Origin: Patescibacteria group bacterium
Lineage (GTDB): Bacteria > Patescibacteria > Paceibacteria > UBA6257 > 2-01-FULL-56-20
DNA length: 64,000 nt
NCBI GenBank assembly: GCA_018971305.1
Contig: JAGXBC010000003.1
Coordinates: 124,001-188,000, forward strand
Reading direction: 5' to 3'
Shown here piece by piece: positions 14,559-22,639 of this stretch. Made by a program: the position numbers and the translations under genes. The number at the start of each line of letters is the position of its first letter. Within the stretch, counting starts at the first letter, position 1. Below the pieces are notes generated by a model. That model was not told the DNA's origin and did not search any database. It worked only from the letters and a program-made list of their open reading frames with translations.

Positions 14559-15998
14559 ATGAAGAAAATTATCAAAAAACATTGGATAATTTCCGGGGTT
14601 GTTGTATTGTTGCTGATTTTAGGCGGTTATTTCATTTTTGGAAAAAAATCGGCCGTGAAAACTGATTTTACCGAAGCCAAGCTGGATAATCTCGTTCAGA
14701 CCGTGAGTGTTACAGGAAATATCAAGCCCGCCGAGAGCGTGGATCTCGCTTTTGAAAAATCCGGAACTATCAGAAAAGTTAACGCGGACGTCGGTGATAA
14801 AGTTTATGCGGGCGAAGCTTTGGTTGAATTGGACAATTCCGAGTTTTCTACCCAGCTCGCCAAGGCCCAGGCCGATCTTGCTTCCCAGCAGGCAACCTTG
14901 GATAAAGCCAAGTTTATTTTAAATAATTATTATAATGATGTTGTTGACGTAATTAATGACGCTTATACCAAAGCTAACGATGCCGTTCGTAATCAGACGG
15001 ACGCGCTGTTCACCTATCCGGAGACCAGCCCTAAATTGGTGTTCTCTACAAATGATTCGCAGAACGAAATCGACTTACAATCTCAGCGCCTTGTGCTCGC
15101 GGATAGATTGAATTCCTGGCTGAAAGACTTTAGTAAGCTACAAAGGAATTCCCAAAGCGATATTCTCGACAATGCTCTTATAGAATCCGAATCCAATTTA
15201 AACGAGGTCAGAAAATTTTTGGACTTTGCCGATAAAGCAGTTGTCGATTCGGTATTCTTGCCGCAATCCACGGCAGCAACCTATAAGAACGATATAAATA
15301 CAGGCAGAGCCGAAGTTGATACGGCGTTAACAAGTGTTGTTGGTAAGGAGCAGGATATTGGGCAAGAAAAAGCGACAATCACTTCAGATGAAGCTGAAGT
15401 TCAGAGCTATGAGGCCAGCGTGGAAAATATCAAAGCGCAGATCGCCAAAACGTCTTTAGTCTCTCCTATCAACGGAGTTGTAACAGTTCAGAATGCCAAG
15501 GTTGGGCAGATAGCTACGGCTAACGTAACGATGACCTCCGTAATTTCCGCTTCCCGCTTCGATATCGAAGCCTATGTGCCGGAAGCGGATATTGCCAAGA
15601 TAAATGTGGACGACACCACCTCCTTAACTTTGGATGCTTATGGCAGTGCCGTAAATTTTGCCGCCAGCGTTATAAAAATTGATCCGGGCGAAACCGTGAT
15701 TGAGGGAGTGCCGACATATAAAGTTACTCTAAGATTTACGAAAGAAGACGCGAGAATTAAATCCGGAATGACTGCCAATCTGGATATCCTTACGGCCAAG
15801 CGGGATAACGTCATCGTCATACCCCAGCGTTCGGTGGTGACGAAGAGCGACGGAACCACTTATGTGCTTTTGAAAACTTCTATAGACGGCACAACCCGAG
15901 AGCAAACGGTACAAACGGGGATTCGAGGTTCCGATGGCAATATAGAAATAGTATCCGGACTCAAAGAAGGAGATATGATTACGACCTTCGGCGAGTAG
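14559..15998 (+). CDS. Periplasmic-adaptor-type (HlyD/MacA-like) membrane fusion protein
   Basis: 479 residues. Membrane anchor at about 8-27, then the first lipoyl half (GTIRKVNADVGDKVYAGEAL), a long helical hairpin (about 100-295, heptad-like, with a Gln/Ser-rich middle), the second lipoyl half (TSLVSPINGVVTVQNAKVGQ), and beta-barrel and membrane-proximal domains (FDIEAYVPEADIAKINVDD, then GVPTYKVTLRF). This is the MacA/HlyD order. Next to it are a MacB-like ATPase and an FtsX-like permease. With no outer membrane expected in CPR cells, it may extend from the membrane through the wall, as in Gram-positive MacA-like systems. It starts two bases after the AbrB gene, with no Shine-Dalgarno site. 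Confidence 0.85.
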   Translation: MKKIIKKHWIISGVVVLLLILGGYFIFGKKSAVKTDFTEAKLDNLVQTVSVTGNIKPAESVDLAFEKSGTIRKVNADVGDKVYAGEALVELDNSEFSTQLAKAQADLASQQATLDKAKFILNNYYNDVVDVINDAYTKANDAVRNQTDALFTYPETSPKLVFSTNDSQNEIDLQSQRLVLADRLNSWLKDFSKLQRNSQSDILDNALIESESNLNEVRKFLDFADKAVVDSVFLPQSTAATYKNDINTGRAEVDTALTSVVGKEQDIGQEKATITSDEAEVQSYEASVENIKAQIAKTSLVSPINGVVTVQNAKVGQIATANVTMTSVISASRFDIEAYVPEADIAKINVDDTTSLTLDAYGSAVNFAASVIKIDPGETVIEGVPTYKVTLRFTKEDARIKSGMTANLDILTAKRDNVIVIPQRSVVTKSDGTTYVLLKTSIDGTTREQTVQTGIRGSDGNIEIVSGLKEGDMITTFGE

Positions 15999-16002
15999 TC
16001 CA

Positions 16003-16728
16003 ATGCCTGCGATAATAGATGTAAAAAACTTGGAAAAGGTTTACAACGAGGGCGGAGTGGAAACTCCGGCTCTGCGCGGAATATCTTTTTCCATAAATGC
16101 CGGGGATTTTTTGGCCATCATGGGCGCCTCCGGTTCCGGAAAATCTACCCTGCTTCACATTCTGGGATTTTTGGATAGGCCGACAGGCGGTGAATACAGG
16201 TTTGACGGCAAAACGATGGATGATTATTCGGATGACGAAATTGCCAGCGTGCGCAACAAAAAAATGGGTTTCGTTTTTCAGGCTTTCAATCTTTTGCCTA
16301 AAACATCGGTTCTGGATAACGTAAAACTGCCGCTAACTTATACCGACATCAAGGAATCACTCTGGGATGACATGGCTATGAAGGCACTGGAATCTGTGGG
16401 ACTAAGCCATAGGATTCATCATGATTCTTCACAGCTTTCCGGCGGTGAAAAGCAGCGCGCGGCGATAGCGAGGGCACTTATAAACAATCCTCAGGTTATT
16501 TTTGCCGACGAACCGACAGGTAATCTTGATTCCAAGTCCGGTCAGACAGTTATGGAACTTATCCAGGATTTGAACGAAAAGCAGGGTCATACGATAGTTC
16601 TTATTACGCACGAAACCTATACGGCCGAACACGCCGGCAGGATTATTCGTTTGCTTGACGGAAAAATAGAAAGCGATAAAACGCTTGACCATCACCACCG
16701 CCTGCGAGCCGATCAATTCCAAAAATAA
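16003..16728 (+). CDS. ABC transporter ATPase (MacB/LolD family)
   Basis: 241 residues. Walker A GASGSGKSTLLH, Q-loop FVFQAFNLLPKTSVLDNVKL, signature LSGGEKQRAAIARALINNPQ, Walker B VIFADEPTGNLDSKSG, switch His in LITHE. The Phe-Gln-x-Phe-Asn-Leu-Leu form and the 'EPTGNLDSKSG' ending are typical of the MacB/LolD/FtsE group, whose ATPases drive mechanotransmission rather than transport through the membrane domain. Partners are the adaptor (14559) and permease (16731). Four-base gap upstream and two-base gap downstream show one operon. Confidence 0.9.
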   Translation: MPAIIDVKNLEKVYNEGGVETPALRGISFSINAGDFLAIMGASGSGKSTLLHILGFLDRPTGGEYRFDGKTMDDYSDDEIASVRNKKMGFVFQAFNLLPKTSVLDNVKLPLTYTDIKESLWDDMAMKALESVGLSHRIHHDSSQLSGGEKQRAAIARALINNPQVIFADEPTGNLDSKSGQTVMELIQDLNEKQGHTIVLITHETYTAEHAGRIIRLLDGKIESDKTLDHHHRLRADQFQK

Positions 16729-16730
16729 TC

Positions 16731-17969
16731 ATGACCATTAAACACAGCATAAAGTCGGCCGTTATGGCCATCAGGGCGCACAAATCGCGCTCAATATTGA
16801 CCATTCTGGGAATTGTCGTCGGCATTACCTCAATCATTATCGTGATGTCCATAGGCGAGGGAGCCAAGAATCTTATTCTCAGCCAGATCCAGGGACTGGG
16901 TTCGAAAACCATAGCAATTCTTCCCGGAAGAGAACCGACAAGCCCCACCGATGTCGCTCAGTTGATGAGTGATTCGCTTAAGGACAAAGACCTGCAATTA
17001 TTGGAAAACAAAAGCAATGTGCCCAATGTTTCGGATATAATGCCGGTTGTCTTCGGCGGCGAAACGGCATACTACGATAACAATACTTATAGGATAACTG
17101 TTTTCGGAGCAACCGACCTGGTAACGAAAATTTTTGATATTTATCCGTCTCAGGGAAATTTCTTTACAGCAGAAGATGTAAGGAGCAAGGCCGATGTGGC
17201 AATAATCGGTTCTAAGGTCAAAGATAAATTGTTCGGCCCTTCGGATGCCATCGGGCAAAGGATAAAAATAAACAACAAAAGCTTCCGCGTTATAGGCGTG
17301 TTCGGCCAGAAAGGCCAGGTGTCGTTCTTTAATTTTGATGAAATGGCGGTTGTACCCTATACAACGGCTCAGCAATATGTTTTCGGCATAAAATACTTCC
17401 ACCGCATTATTGTGGAAGCCGACTCGGAAACGAATTTGGATTCGACCGTTAAAGATATTCAGATAACCCTGCGCAATTCTCATGGTATAACCGACCCGAC
17501 CAAGGATGATTTTTCGGTGCAGACATCCGCAGACCTGGCTCAGCGATTAGGAACGATAACAGATATTCTGACATTACTTCTTACTTCCGTTGCCGCCATT
17601 TCTCTTGTTGTCGGTGGTATCGGTATTATGAATATCATGCTCGTCTCCGTTACGGAGCGTACCCGGGAAATAGGCCTGAGGAAAGCGCTTGGAGCAACGA
17701 ACAGAAATATTCTTCTGCAATTCCTTTTGGAAGCTATTGCTCTCACGGGCCTTGGCGGGGTAGTCGGAATTTTACTGGGCAGCGGGATTTCTTTCGCCGT
17801 AGCCATAGCCGTAAGCCGATTTTTGGGATTGAATTGGGTATTCACTTTTCCCATTAACGGAGCCATAATTGGCATCGTGGTCTCCACCGCCATCGGTCTT
17901 ATTTTCGGACTTTACCCGGCGCGGCAAGCCGCCAGAAAAGATCCGATTGAGGCATTGAGGTACGAATAA
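16731..17969 (+). CDS. MacB/FtsX-type ABC permease
   Basis: 412 residues. One N-terminal membrane segment (about 20-42, ILTILGIVVGITSIIIVMSI), a large extracytoplasmic domain (MacB periplasmic core, about 45-270), then three membrane segments (about 280-305, 330-355 and 370-395). The conserved VTERTREIGLRKALGATNRNI loop and the final YPARQAARKDPIEALRYE are hallmarks of MacB-like permeases. It completes a tripartite-like exporter with the genes at 14559 and 16003. Substrate unknown; peptides, antibiotics or lipoproteins are the usual ones. A terminator follows at 18014. Confidence 0.9.
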   Translation: MTIKHSIKSAVMAIRAHKSRSILTILGIVVGITSIIIVMSIGEGAKNLILSQIQGLGSKTIAILPGREPTSPTDVAQLMSDSLKDKDLQLLENKSNVPNVSDIMPVVFGGETAYYDNNTYRITVFGATDLVTKIFDIYPSQGNFFTAEDVRSKADVAIIGSKVKDKLFGPSDAIGQRIKINNKSFRVIGVFGQKGQVSFFNFDEMAVVPYTTAQQYVFGIKYFHRIIVEADSETNLDSTVKDIQITLRNSHGITDPTKDDFSVQTSADLAQRLGTITDILTLLLTSVAAISLVVGGIGIMNIMLVSVTERTREIGLRKALGATNRNILLQFLLEAIALTGLGGVVGILLGSGISFAVAIAVSRFLGLNWVFTFPINGAIIGIVVSTAIGLIFGLYPARQAARKDPIEALRYE

Positions 17970-18011
17970 TCTAAAGAGTTGGGGAAATTAGAGATTGGAG
18001 TAAAAATATAA

Positions 18012-18039
18012 GGGGCGCTCATTGCTGGGCGCCATTTTT
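18012..18039 (+). terminator. Terminator of the export operon
   Basis: GGCGC at 18014-18018 pairs with GCGCC at 18029-18033, then ATTTTTG. The rest of the 305-base gap up to uvrA shows only two copies of TTTTCTTGTCA (18185-18195 and 18208-18218) and a weak CCCC/GGGG pairing; no gene was found. Confidence 0.6.
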
Positions 18040-18274
18040 GTCTAATCACTATATTACGGTGTTTTCCAGTAATAGGGCGATCAGCTAATTCCTTATGTAT
18101 ATAACGTGAACTTGGACTTTATTATTTTTTTGTATTTCAATTGCCTCCGTATTAGACGCTGAAAACGTTGTAAACTTCGTTGCTTTTTCTTGTCAAACAA
18201 GATAAACTTTTCTTGTCAGTACCACCCCTCTAAGAGCGAACACGGGGGCGTTTTGGTATTTACCAACAAAAATT

Positions 18275-20815
18275 ATGAGAGACAAAATAGTAATTAAAGG
18301 CGCGCGCGAGCACAATCTCAAGAATATTAATCTTGAACTGCCGCGGGATAAGATGATAGTTTTTACCGGTCTTTCTGGATCCGGCAAGTCAAGCTTGGCT
18401 TTTGACACGATTTTTGCCGAAGGCCAGAGGCGTTACATCGAATCACTTTCCGCTTATGCGCGGCAGTTTTTGGGCAAACTGGATAAGCCAGATGTGGATG
18501 AAATTGAAGGTCTGTCGCCGGCTATTTCTATAGATCAAAAAAGCCATTCGGCGAACCCCCGTTCCACGGTTGCTACCATAACGGAAATTTACGATTACCT
18601 CCGCGTTCTTTTTGCCCGCGTTGGCAAGCCATTTTGTCCGAGGTGCGGCCGAGAAATAAAAAAAATGACGAATGAAGAAATCGTTGACATAGCTATCGAA
18701 ATTTCCGATACCGCATCGTCATCGGCTCCCGGCAAGGGTAAGCTCGGCAAGAACATCGTTATTCTCGCTCCGGTTGTCCGGGGCAGAAAGGGGGAATATT
18801 ATCAAATGCTTTATGACTTTTTGAACGCAGGATTTTCCGAGGTGCGCATAGACGGGAAATTCCAGTCGCTGAGGGAAAGGGTGGAGCTCAGCCGTTACAA
18901 GATCCACAACATTGAGCTTGTCGTAGACAGGATGCCAGCCGGACTTGATTTCAAAGACAAAGACAGCAGACTGCGTCTTTCCGAAGCCATAGAGTCGGCT
19001 CTTAAATACGGCAACGATGTCGTGACAATCATCGCCGACAAAGAAATATCGCTTTCCGCAAAGTTCACTTGTCCGCAAGACGGATTTTCTTTTCCGGAAA
19101 TAGAGCCGCGCCTTTTTTCGTTTAACAGCCCTTATGGCGCCTGCCCGGAGTGCCACGGCTTGGGAGTTAAAGAGCTTTGGTCGGAGGAAATTTGTCCGAT
19201 TTGTACCGGCAAACGGTTAAAAGAAGAAGCCCTCAATGTTCTCGTAAACGGAAAGAATATAAATTCCGTTACTGCTATGTCCATAGAAGAAGCAATTAAT
19301 TTTTTTACCGGACTTAATCTGAAAAACGAGAGCGCTAACGCTGTTGCCGAAACACCACTGCGGGAAATAAAAAGCCGTTTAAAGTTCATGATTGACGTTG
19401 GCTTGGATTATCTGACGCTGGACCGAAAAGCAGGGACGCTTTCCGGAGGAGAATCGCAAAGAATACGCCTGGCTTCGCAGATCGGTTCGCGGCTTGTCGG
19501 CACTCTCTATATTCTTGACGAACCGACTATCGGCTTGCATCAGCGCGATAATGCCAAGCTTATCAAAACACTGCATGACCTGCGTGATTTGGGCAATACT
19601 ATAATTGTTGTTGAACACGACGAAGAAACAATCCGCGAATCAGATTATCTCGTTGATATCGGGCCGGCGGCCGGCGTTCATGGCGGGAAAATCGTTACGT
19701 ACGGACCGATACCGGAAATTATAAAAGATAAAACGAAAGATTCTCTGACCCTGCAATATCTTCGCGGAAAAAAATTTATTGATGTCCCATCCAAGAGGCG
19801 AGAAATGGGTAAGAGTCAGAATTACCTTAAAATCCGGGGGGCATCGGCGAATAATTTAAAGAATATTGATGTGGATATACCGCTTAAAAGATTTACGGCC
19901 GTAACCGGGGTTTCCGGTTCCGGCAAGAGCAGTCTGGTTTACGACGTACTTTATAAAAATCTGGCGGATAAATTTTATCACACGAGTTATAGGGCGGGGG
20001 GTAATAAAGCCATCCTTGGATTGGAACATATAAATCGCGTAATCAATATTGACCAATCGCCGATAGGCAGGACGCCGCGTTCCAATCCGGCGACTTACGT
20101 CGGTGCCTGGACATATATCCGTGATTTATTTGCCGCCACGGAAGACGCGCGCGTGAGAGGTTATAAAGCCGGGCGGTTCAGCTTTAATGTTCCTGGCGGC
20201 CGCTGCGAGAACTGTGAAGGCCACGGTACGATTGCCATAGAAATGCATTTCTTGCCCACGGTTTATGTGACTTGCGATATTTGCAAGGGAAAACGTTTTG
20301 ACCGCGAAACTCTGGAGGTGGAATATAAGGGCAAGAATATTTATCAGGCATTGCAAATGACCATTGAAGAAGCGGTTAAATTTTTTGAGGATATTCCCTG
20401 GCTATACGAAAGGTTGAATATTTTGGAAGAAGTCGGTTTAGGATATCTGGAGTTGGGGCAGTCAGCGACAACGCTTTCTGGCGGTGAGGCACAAAGGGTG
20501 AAACTTGCCGCAGAACTCGGGAAGCGCGACACGCATCGCACGCTTTATCTTCTTGACGAACCGACCACAGGCCTGCATTTTGCCGATGTTGACCAGCTTT
20601 TGAAGGTTTTACAGCGGCTTGTGGATAGGGGGAATACAGTAGTAGTCATTGAGCATAACTTGGACGTGATTAAAACGGCCGATTGGGTTATTGACTTGGG
20701 TCCCGAAGGCGGCGAAAGAGGTGGGAAAATTGTAGCTGCCGGAACACCGGAACAGATTGCACGCAAGGTAGGAAGTTTTACCGGAGAATATTTACGAAAG
20801 GTATTGCAAAAATAG
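18275..20815 (+). CDS. uvrA: UvrA, excinuclease ABC subunit A (short form)
   Basis: 846 residues, against about 940 in E. coli. Two ABC modules: Walker A GLSGSGKSSLAF and GVSGSGKSSLVYD; signatures LSGGESQRIRLASQ and LSGGEAQRVKLAAE; Walker B ILDEPTIGLHQRD and LLDEPTTGLHFAD. Zinc modules: CPRCG near 126, CPEC...CPIC near 290-310, CENC...CDIC near 650-670. The length difference is almost all in one place: between CPECHGLG and the CPIC pair only about 13 residues remain where standard UvrA has around 100. UvrA recognises bulky DNA damage and loads UvrB; uvrC is at 22640 but uvrB is not in the window. Confidence 0.95.
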   Translation: MRDKIVIKGAREHNLKNINLELPRDKMIVFTGLSGSGKSSLAFDTIFAEGQRRYIESLSAYARQFLGKLDKPDVDEIEGLSPAISIDQKSHSANPRSTVATITEIYDYLRVLFARVGKPFCPRCGREIKKMTNEEIVDIAIEISDTASSSAPGKGKLGKNIVILAPVVRGRKGEYYQMLYDFLNAGFSEVRIDGKFQSLRERVELSRYKIHNIELVVDRMPAGLDFKDKDSRLRLSEAIESALKYGNDVVTIIADKEISLSAKFTCPQDGFSFPEIEPRLFSFNSPYGACPECHGLGVKELWSEEICPICTGKRLKEEALNVLVNGKNINSVTAMSIEEAINFFTGLNLKNESANAVAETPLREIKSRLKFMIDVGLDYLTLDRKAGTLSGGESQRIRLASQIGSRLVGTLYILDEPTIGLHQRDNAKLIKTLHDLRDLGNTIIVVEHDEETIRESDYLVDIGPAAGVHGGKIVTYGPIPEIIKDKTKDSLTLQYLRGKKFIDVPSKRREMGKSQNYLKIRGASANNLKNIDVDIPLKRFTAVTGVSGSGKSSLVYDVLYKNLADKFYHTSYRAGGNKAILGLEHINRVINIDQSPIGRTPRSNPATYVGAWTYIRDLFAATEDARVRGYKAGRFSFNVPGGRCENCEGHGTIAIEMHFLPTVYVTCDICKGKRFDRETLEVEYKGKNIYQALQMTIEEAVKFFEDIPWLYERLNILEEVGLGYLELGQSATTLSGGEAQRVKLAAELGKRDTHRTLYLLDEPTTGLHFADVDQLLKVLQRLVDRGNTVVVIEHNLDVIKTADWVIDLGPEGGERGGKIVAAGTPEQIARKVGSFTGEYLRKVLQK

Positions 20816-20816
20816 T

Positions 20817-20845
20817 TTGAAATTATCTGAGATTGATGATAGATT
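20817..20845 (+). promoter_or_regulatory. Promoter of the 2TM-NDT-like gene
   Basis: TTGAAA at 20817-20822 and TAGATT at 20840-20845, 17-base spacer, followed by the Shine-Dalgarno AGGAGAGG. Confidence 0.6.
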
Positions 20846-20884
20846 CAGTTTAGCTTTATTTTTTGAGAACAGGAGAGGATTGCG

Positions 20885-21406
20885 ATGAGAAATCTGATAC
20901 GCCAGAAAATCTCAGAGTTGTTGATAGGTATAGTAGCTGTCTCAGTCATTTTAGAAGACTACTTACCGAAATTGCGTTGGCATCTCAGTTCTTTGATTCT
21001 AGCTGCTACCATAACCCTTATTATAAAAGTGTTCCGCGACGAAGCACGATATTTTAAAACCGTTTTCCTGATATGTCCGATAAGAGGAGTCACGGCAGAT
21101 GAGTTGGAAGATATTAAAATTTACGTGGCCAAATTGGAAGGAACGGGGAAAAAGGTTTACTGGCCTTATCGCGATACCAACCAGAATGACCCTGTCGGAC
21201 TTAGGATTTGCACGGATAATTGCAACGCAATAAAGGCAAGTTACGAGATTCATATTTGGTGGAAGCCGAACTCCGAAGGTTCAAAATTTGATCTCGGTAT
21301 GGCTTTCGCCCTGGAAAAAAAGATTGTCATCGCTAACCCCGAAGACGTAAAAGCTATGTCCGGGAAAAATTTCAGTAATGTTTTGTTGAAACTCGCCGAA
21401 AGATAA
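20885..21406 (+). CDS. Two-TM protein with nucleoside 2-deoxyribosyltransferase-like domain
   Basis: 173 residues. Two hydrophobic segments (about 12-27 and 33-48) are followed by a Rossmann-like domain: VFLICPIRG strand, a helix, KKVYWPYRD, CTDNCNAIKASYEIHIWW, then SEGSKFDLGMAFALEKKIVI. The last block matches the 'G-T-x-x-E-x-G-x-A-x-A-x-G-K' signature of the NDT/TIR-like NAD- and nucleotide-processing fold, with Asp in place of the usual Glu. Known NDT enzymes swap bases on deoxynucleosides; 2TM-plus-effector proteins are common in nucleotide-signal-dependent immunity. Either is possible here and neither is proven. Strong promoter, strong Shine-Dalgarno and own terminator. Confidence 0.55.
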   Translation: MRNLIRQKISELLIGIVAVSVILEDYLPKLRWHLSSLILAATITLIIKVFRDEARYFKTVFLICPIRGVTADELEDIKIYVAKLEGTGKKVYWPYRDTNQNDPVGLRICTDNCNAIKASYEIHIWWKPNSEGSKFDLGMAFALEKKIVIANPEDVKAMSGKNFSNVLLKLAER

Positions 21407-21414
21407 GAATCCAA

Positions 21415-21446
21415 CCGCCCCGGTCTTTGCCGCGGCGGATTTCTTT
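21415..21446 (+). terminator. Terminator of the 2TM-NDT-like gene
   Basis: CCGCC at 21415-21419 pairs with GGCGG at 21434-21438 (inner GG/CC pairing as well), followed by ATTTCTTTTTA. Confidence 0.7.
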
Positions 21447-21463
21447 TTATTAAAAATTATTGT

Positions 21464-21469
21464 TAATAT
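21464..21469 (+). promoter_or_regulatory. Extended -10 box, predicted leaderless start
   Basis: TGTTAATAT ends six bases before the ATG at 21476. Confidence 0.5.
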
Positions 21470-21475
21470 ATACAT

Positions 21476-21757
21476 ATGCTCAAGATTACAGGTAACGATA
21501 TTTTCCGGGCCGGAGAAAAGATAGGCTGGGTAGAGGGAAGCCATGTTTATGCCCATGATGGTAAAAAATTGGGATATTTCTCGGGAAATTATATTTACGG
21601 ATATGATGGCAGGAAAATAGCCTACATTGAAGGCGATCATCTTTTTTCTGGTGGCAGCGGCGTAAAGGTTCCGTTAGAAAAAATAAGCGAATTAATAGAG
21701 GGGGGCATACTTCCGGAAGCGGGCAAGTGTGCTATATATGTCCTTCTGGGAGATTAG
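21476..21757 (+). CDS. Small beta-repeat protein (4-fold beta-flower-like)
   Basis: 93 residues built from about four repeats of a ~14-residue beta hairpin: IFRAGEKIGWVEGSHVY, AHDGKKLGYFSGNYIY, GYDGRKIAYIEGDHLF. The 'G-x-K-I-x-Y-x-x-G-x-x-(I/V)-Y' rhythm is that of the 4-fold beta-flower type domain, a small fold of unknown function. The tail (VPLEKISELIEGGILPEAGK) is helical. The patatin gene starts 11 bases later, so the two form an operon, perhaps with this protein as a partner or scaffold. Confidence 0.55.
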   Translation: MLKITGNDIFRAGEKIGWVEGSHVYAHDGKKLGYFSGNYIYGYDGRKIAYIEGDHLFSGGSGVKVPLEKISELIEGGILPEAGKCAIYVLLGD

Positions 21758-21768
21758 AAAATAATTCA

Positions 21769-22635
21769 ATGATAAAGACCAAGAAACTCGGTCTGGCTCT
21801 TGGCGGCGGTGGAGCGAAAGGTTTGGCACATATCGGGGTTATCAAAGAGTTGGAACGTGCCGGAGTTCCTATTGATTTTATCGCGGGCACGAGCATGGGC
21901 GCTATTATCGGCGGCTGGTACGCGGCAACCAAGGACATCGAACATATCGAAAATATTTTTTTGAAACTGAAATTTAGGGATATTTTCCCATTCCGCGAAT
22001 TTATCAGACACAAAGAAGGATCTCTTGCTGGAGGCGAAAGGATGAAAGCTCTTCTCGACGGCCACATGAAAGATCTAAAAATAGAGAATTGCAAGATTCC
22101 TTTCGCGGCCGTAGCTACCGATGTTAAAAACGGAGAGGCGGTCGTTATAAAGAAGGGCAATCTGGCCGAAGCGGCGCGGGCGAGTTCCGCGCTGCCGGTT
22201 ATTTTTCGGGCCGTGCCATTAGGTGGCAAGCTTCTTATGGATGGAGGATTTTCCGATCCGATTCCCGTAGATGTAGCAAGAGAAATGGGAGCGGATTTTG
22301 TTTTGGCCGTGGACGTTTCCAGTAAGTGGCTTAAAGAAGACGGCAACGGTTCGGAAGACGTTAAAAGCGTTTATTCCGCCATTTCCAATTCTATGGCTCT
22401 TGTGGAGTATCAGCTCGCGAGGCCCATCATAAAAAATGCCGACCTTGTATTGCGCCCGCCGGTTTTGAATTTCAATTTATTGGGATTCGGAGATTCCGGG
22501 CAGATAATATCTTTGGGTGAGGAAGAAGCCCGATTATATATGGAAGAAATAAGAAAGGGCGCTGGAATCAGAGAACCAAGAAAAACAACGGGTGAGAAAT
22601 TTATTGATTTCTTGTTCAATTCCGATAAAAATTAA
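21769..22635 (+). CDS. Patatin-like phospholipase (RssA family)
   Basis: 288 residues from the ATG at 21769; the frame is open further up, but upstream it overlaps the previous gene. The oxyanion loop GLALGGGGAKGLAHIGV, the nucleophile in GTSMG (G-x-S-x-G), and the Asp in DGGFSDPIP form the Ser-Asp dyad of patatins. RssA-type patatins are cytoplasmic lipid acyl hydrolases; the true substrate is unknown. The C-terminal 70 residues contain LEEYQLARPIIKNADLVLRPP-type sequence as in bacterial relatives. The uvrC start follows after four bases. Confidence 0.9.
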   Translation: MIKTKKLGLALGGGGAKGLAHIGVIKELERAGVPIDFIAGTSMGAIIGGWYAATKDIEHIENIFLKLKFRDIFPFREFIRHKEGSLAGGERMKALLDGHMKDLKIENCKIPFAAVATDVKNGEAVVIKKGNLAEAARASSALPVIFRAVPLGGKLLMDGGFSDPIPVDVAREMGADFVLAVDVSSKWLKEDGNGSEDVKSVYSAISNSMALVEYQLARPIIKNADLVLRPPVLNFNLLGFGDSGQIISLGEEEARLYMEEIRKGAGIREPRKTTGEKFIDFLFNSDKN

Positions 22636-22639
22636 GCTT

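Noticed and set aside
18225..18260. SOS (LexA-type) box before uvrA (CGAAC...GTTTT)
   Set aside because: Spacing between half-sites is wrong for the Gram-positive CGAAC-N4-GTTCG box and there is no symmetry; no other SOS-like site or lexA in the window.
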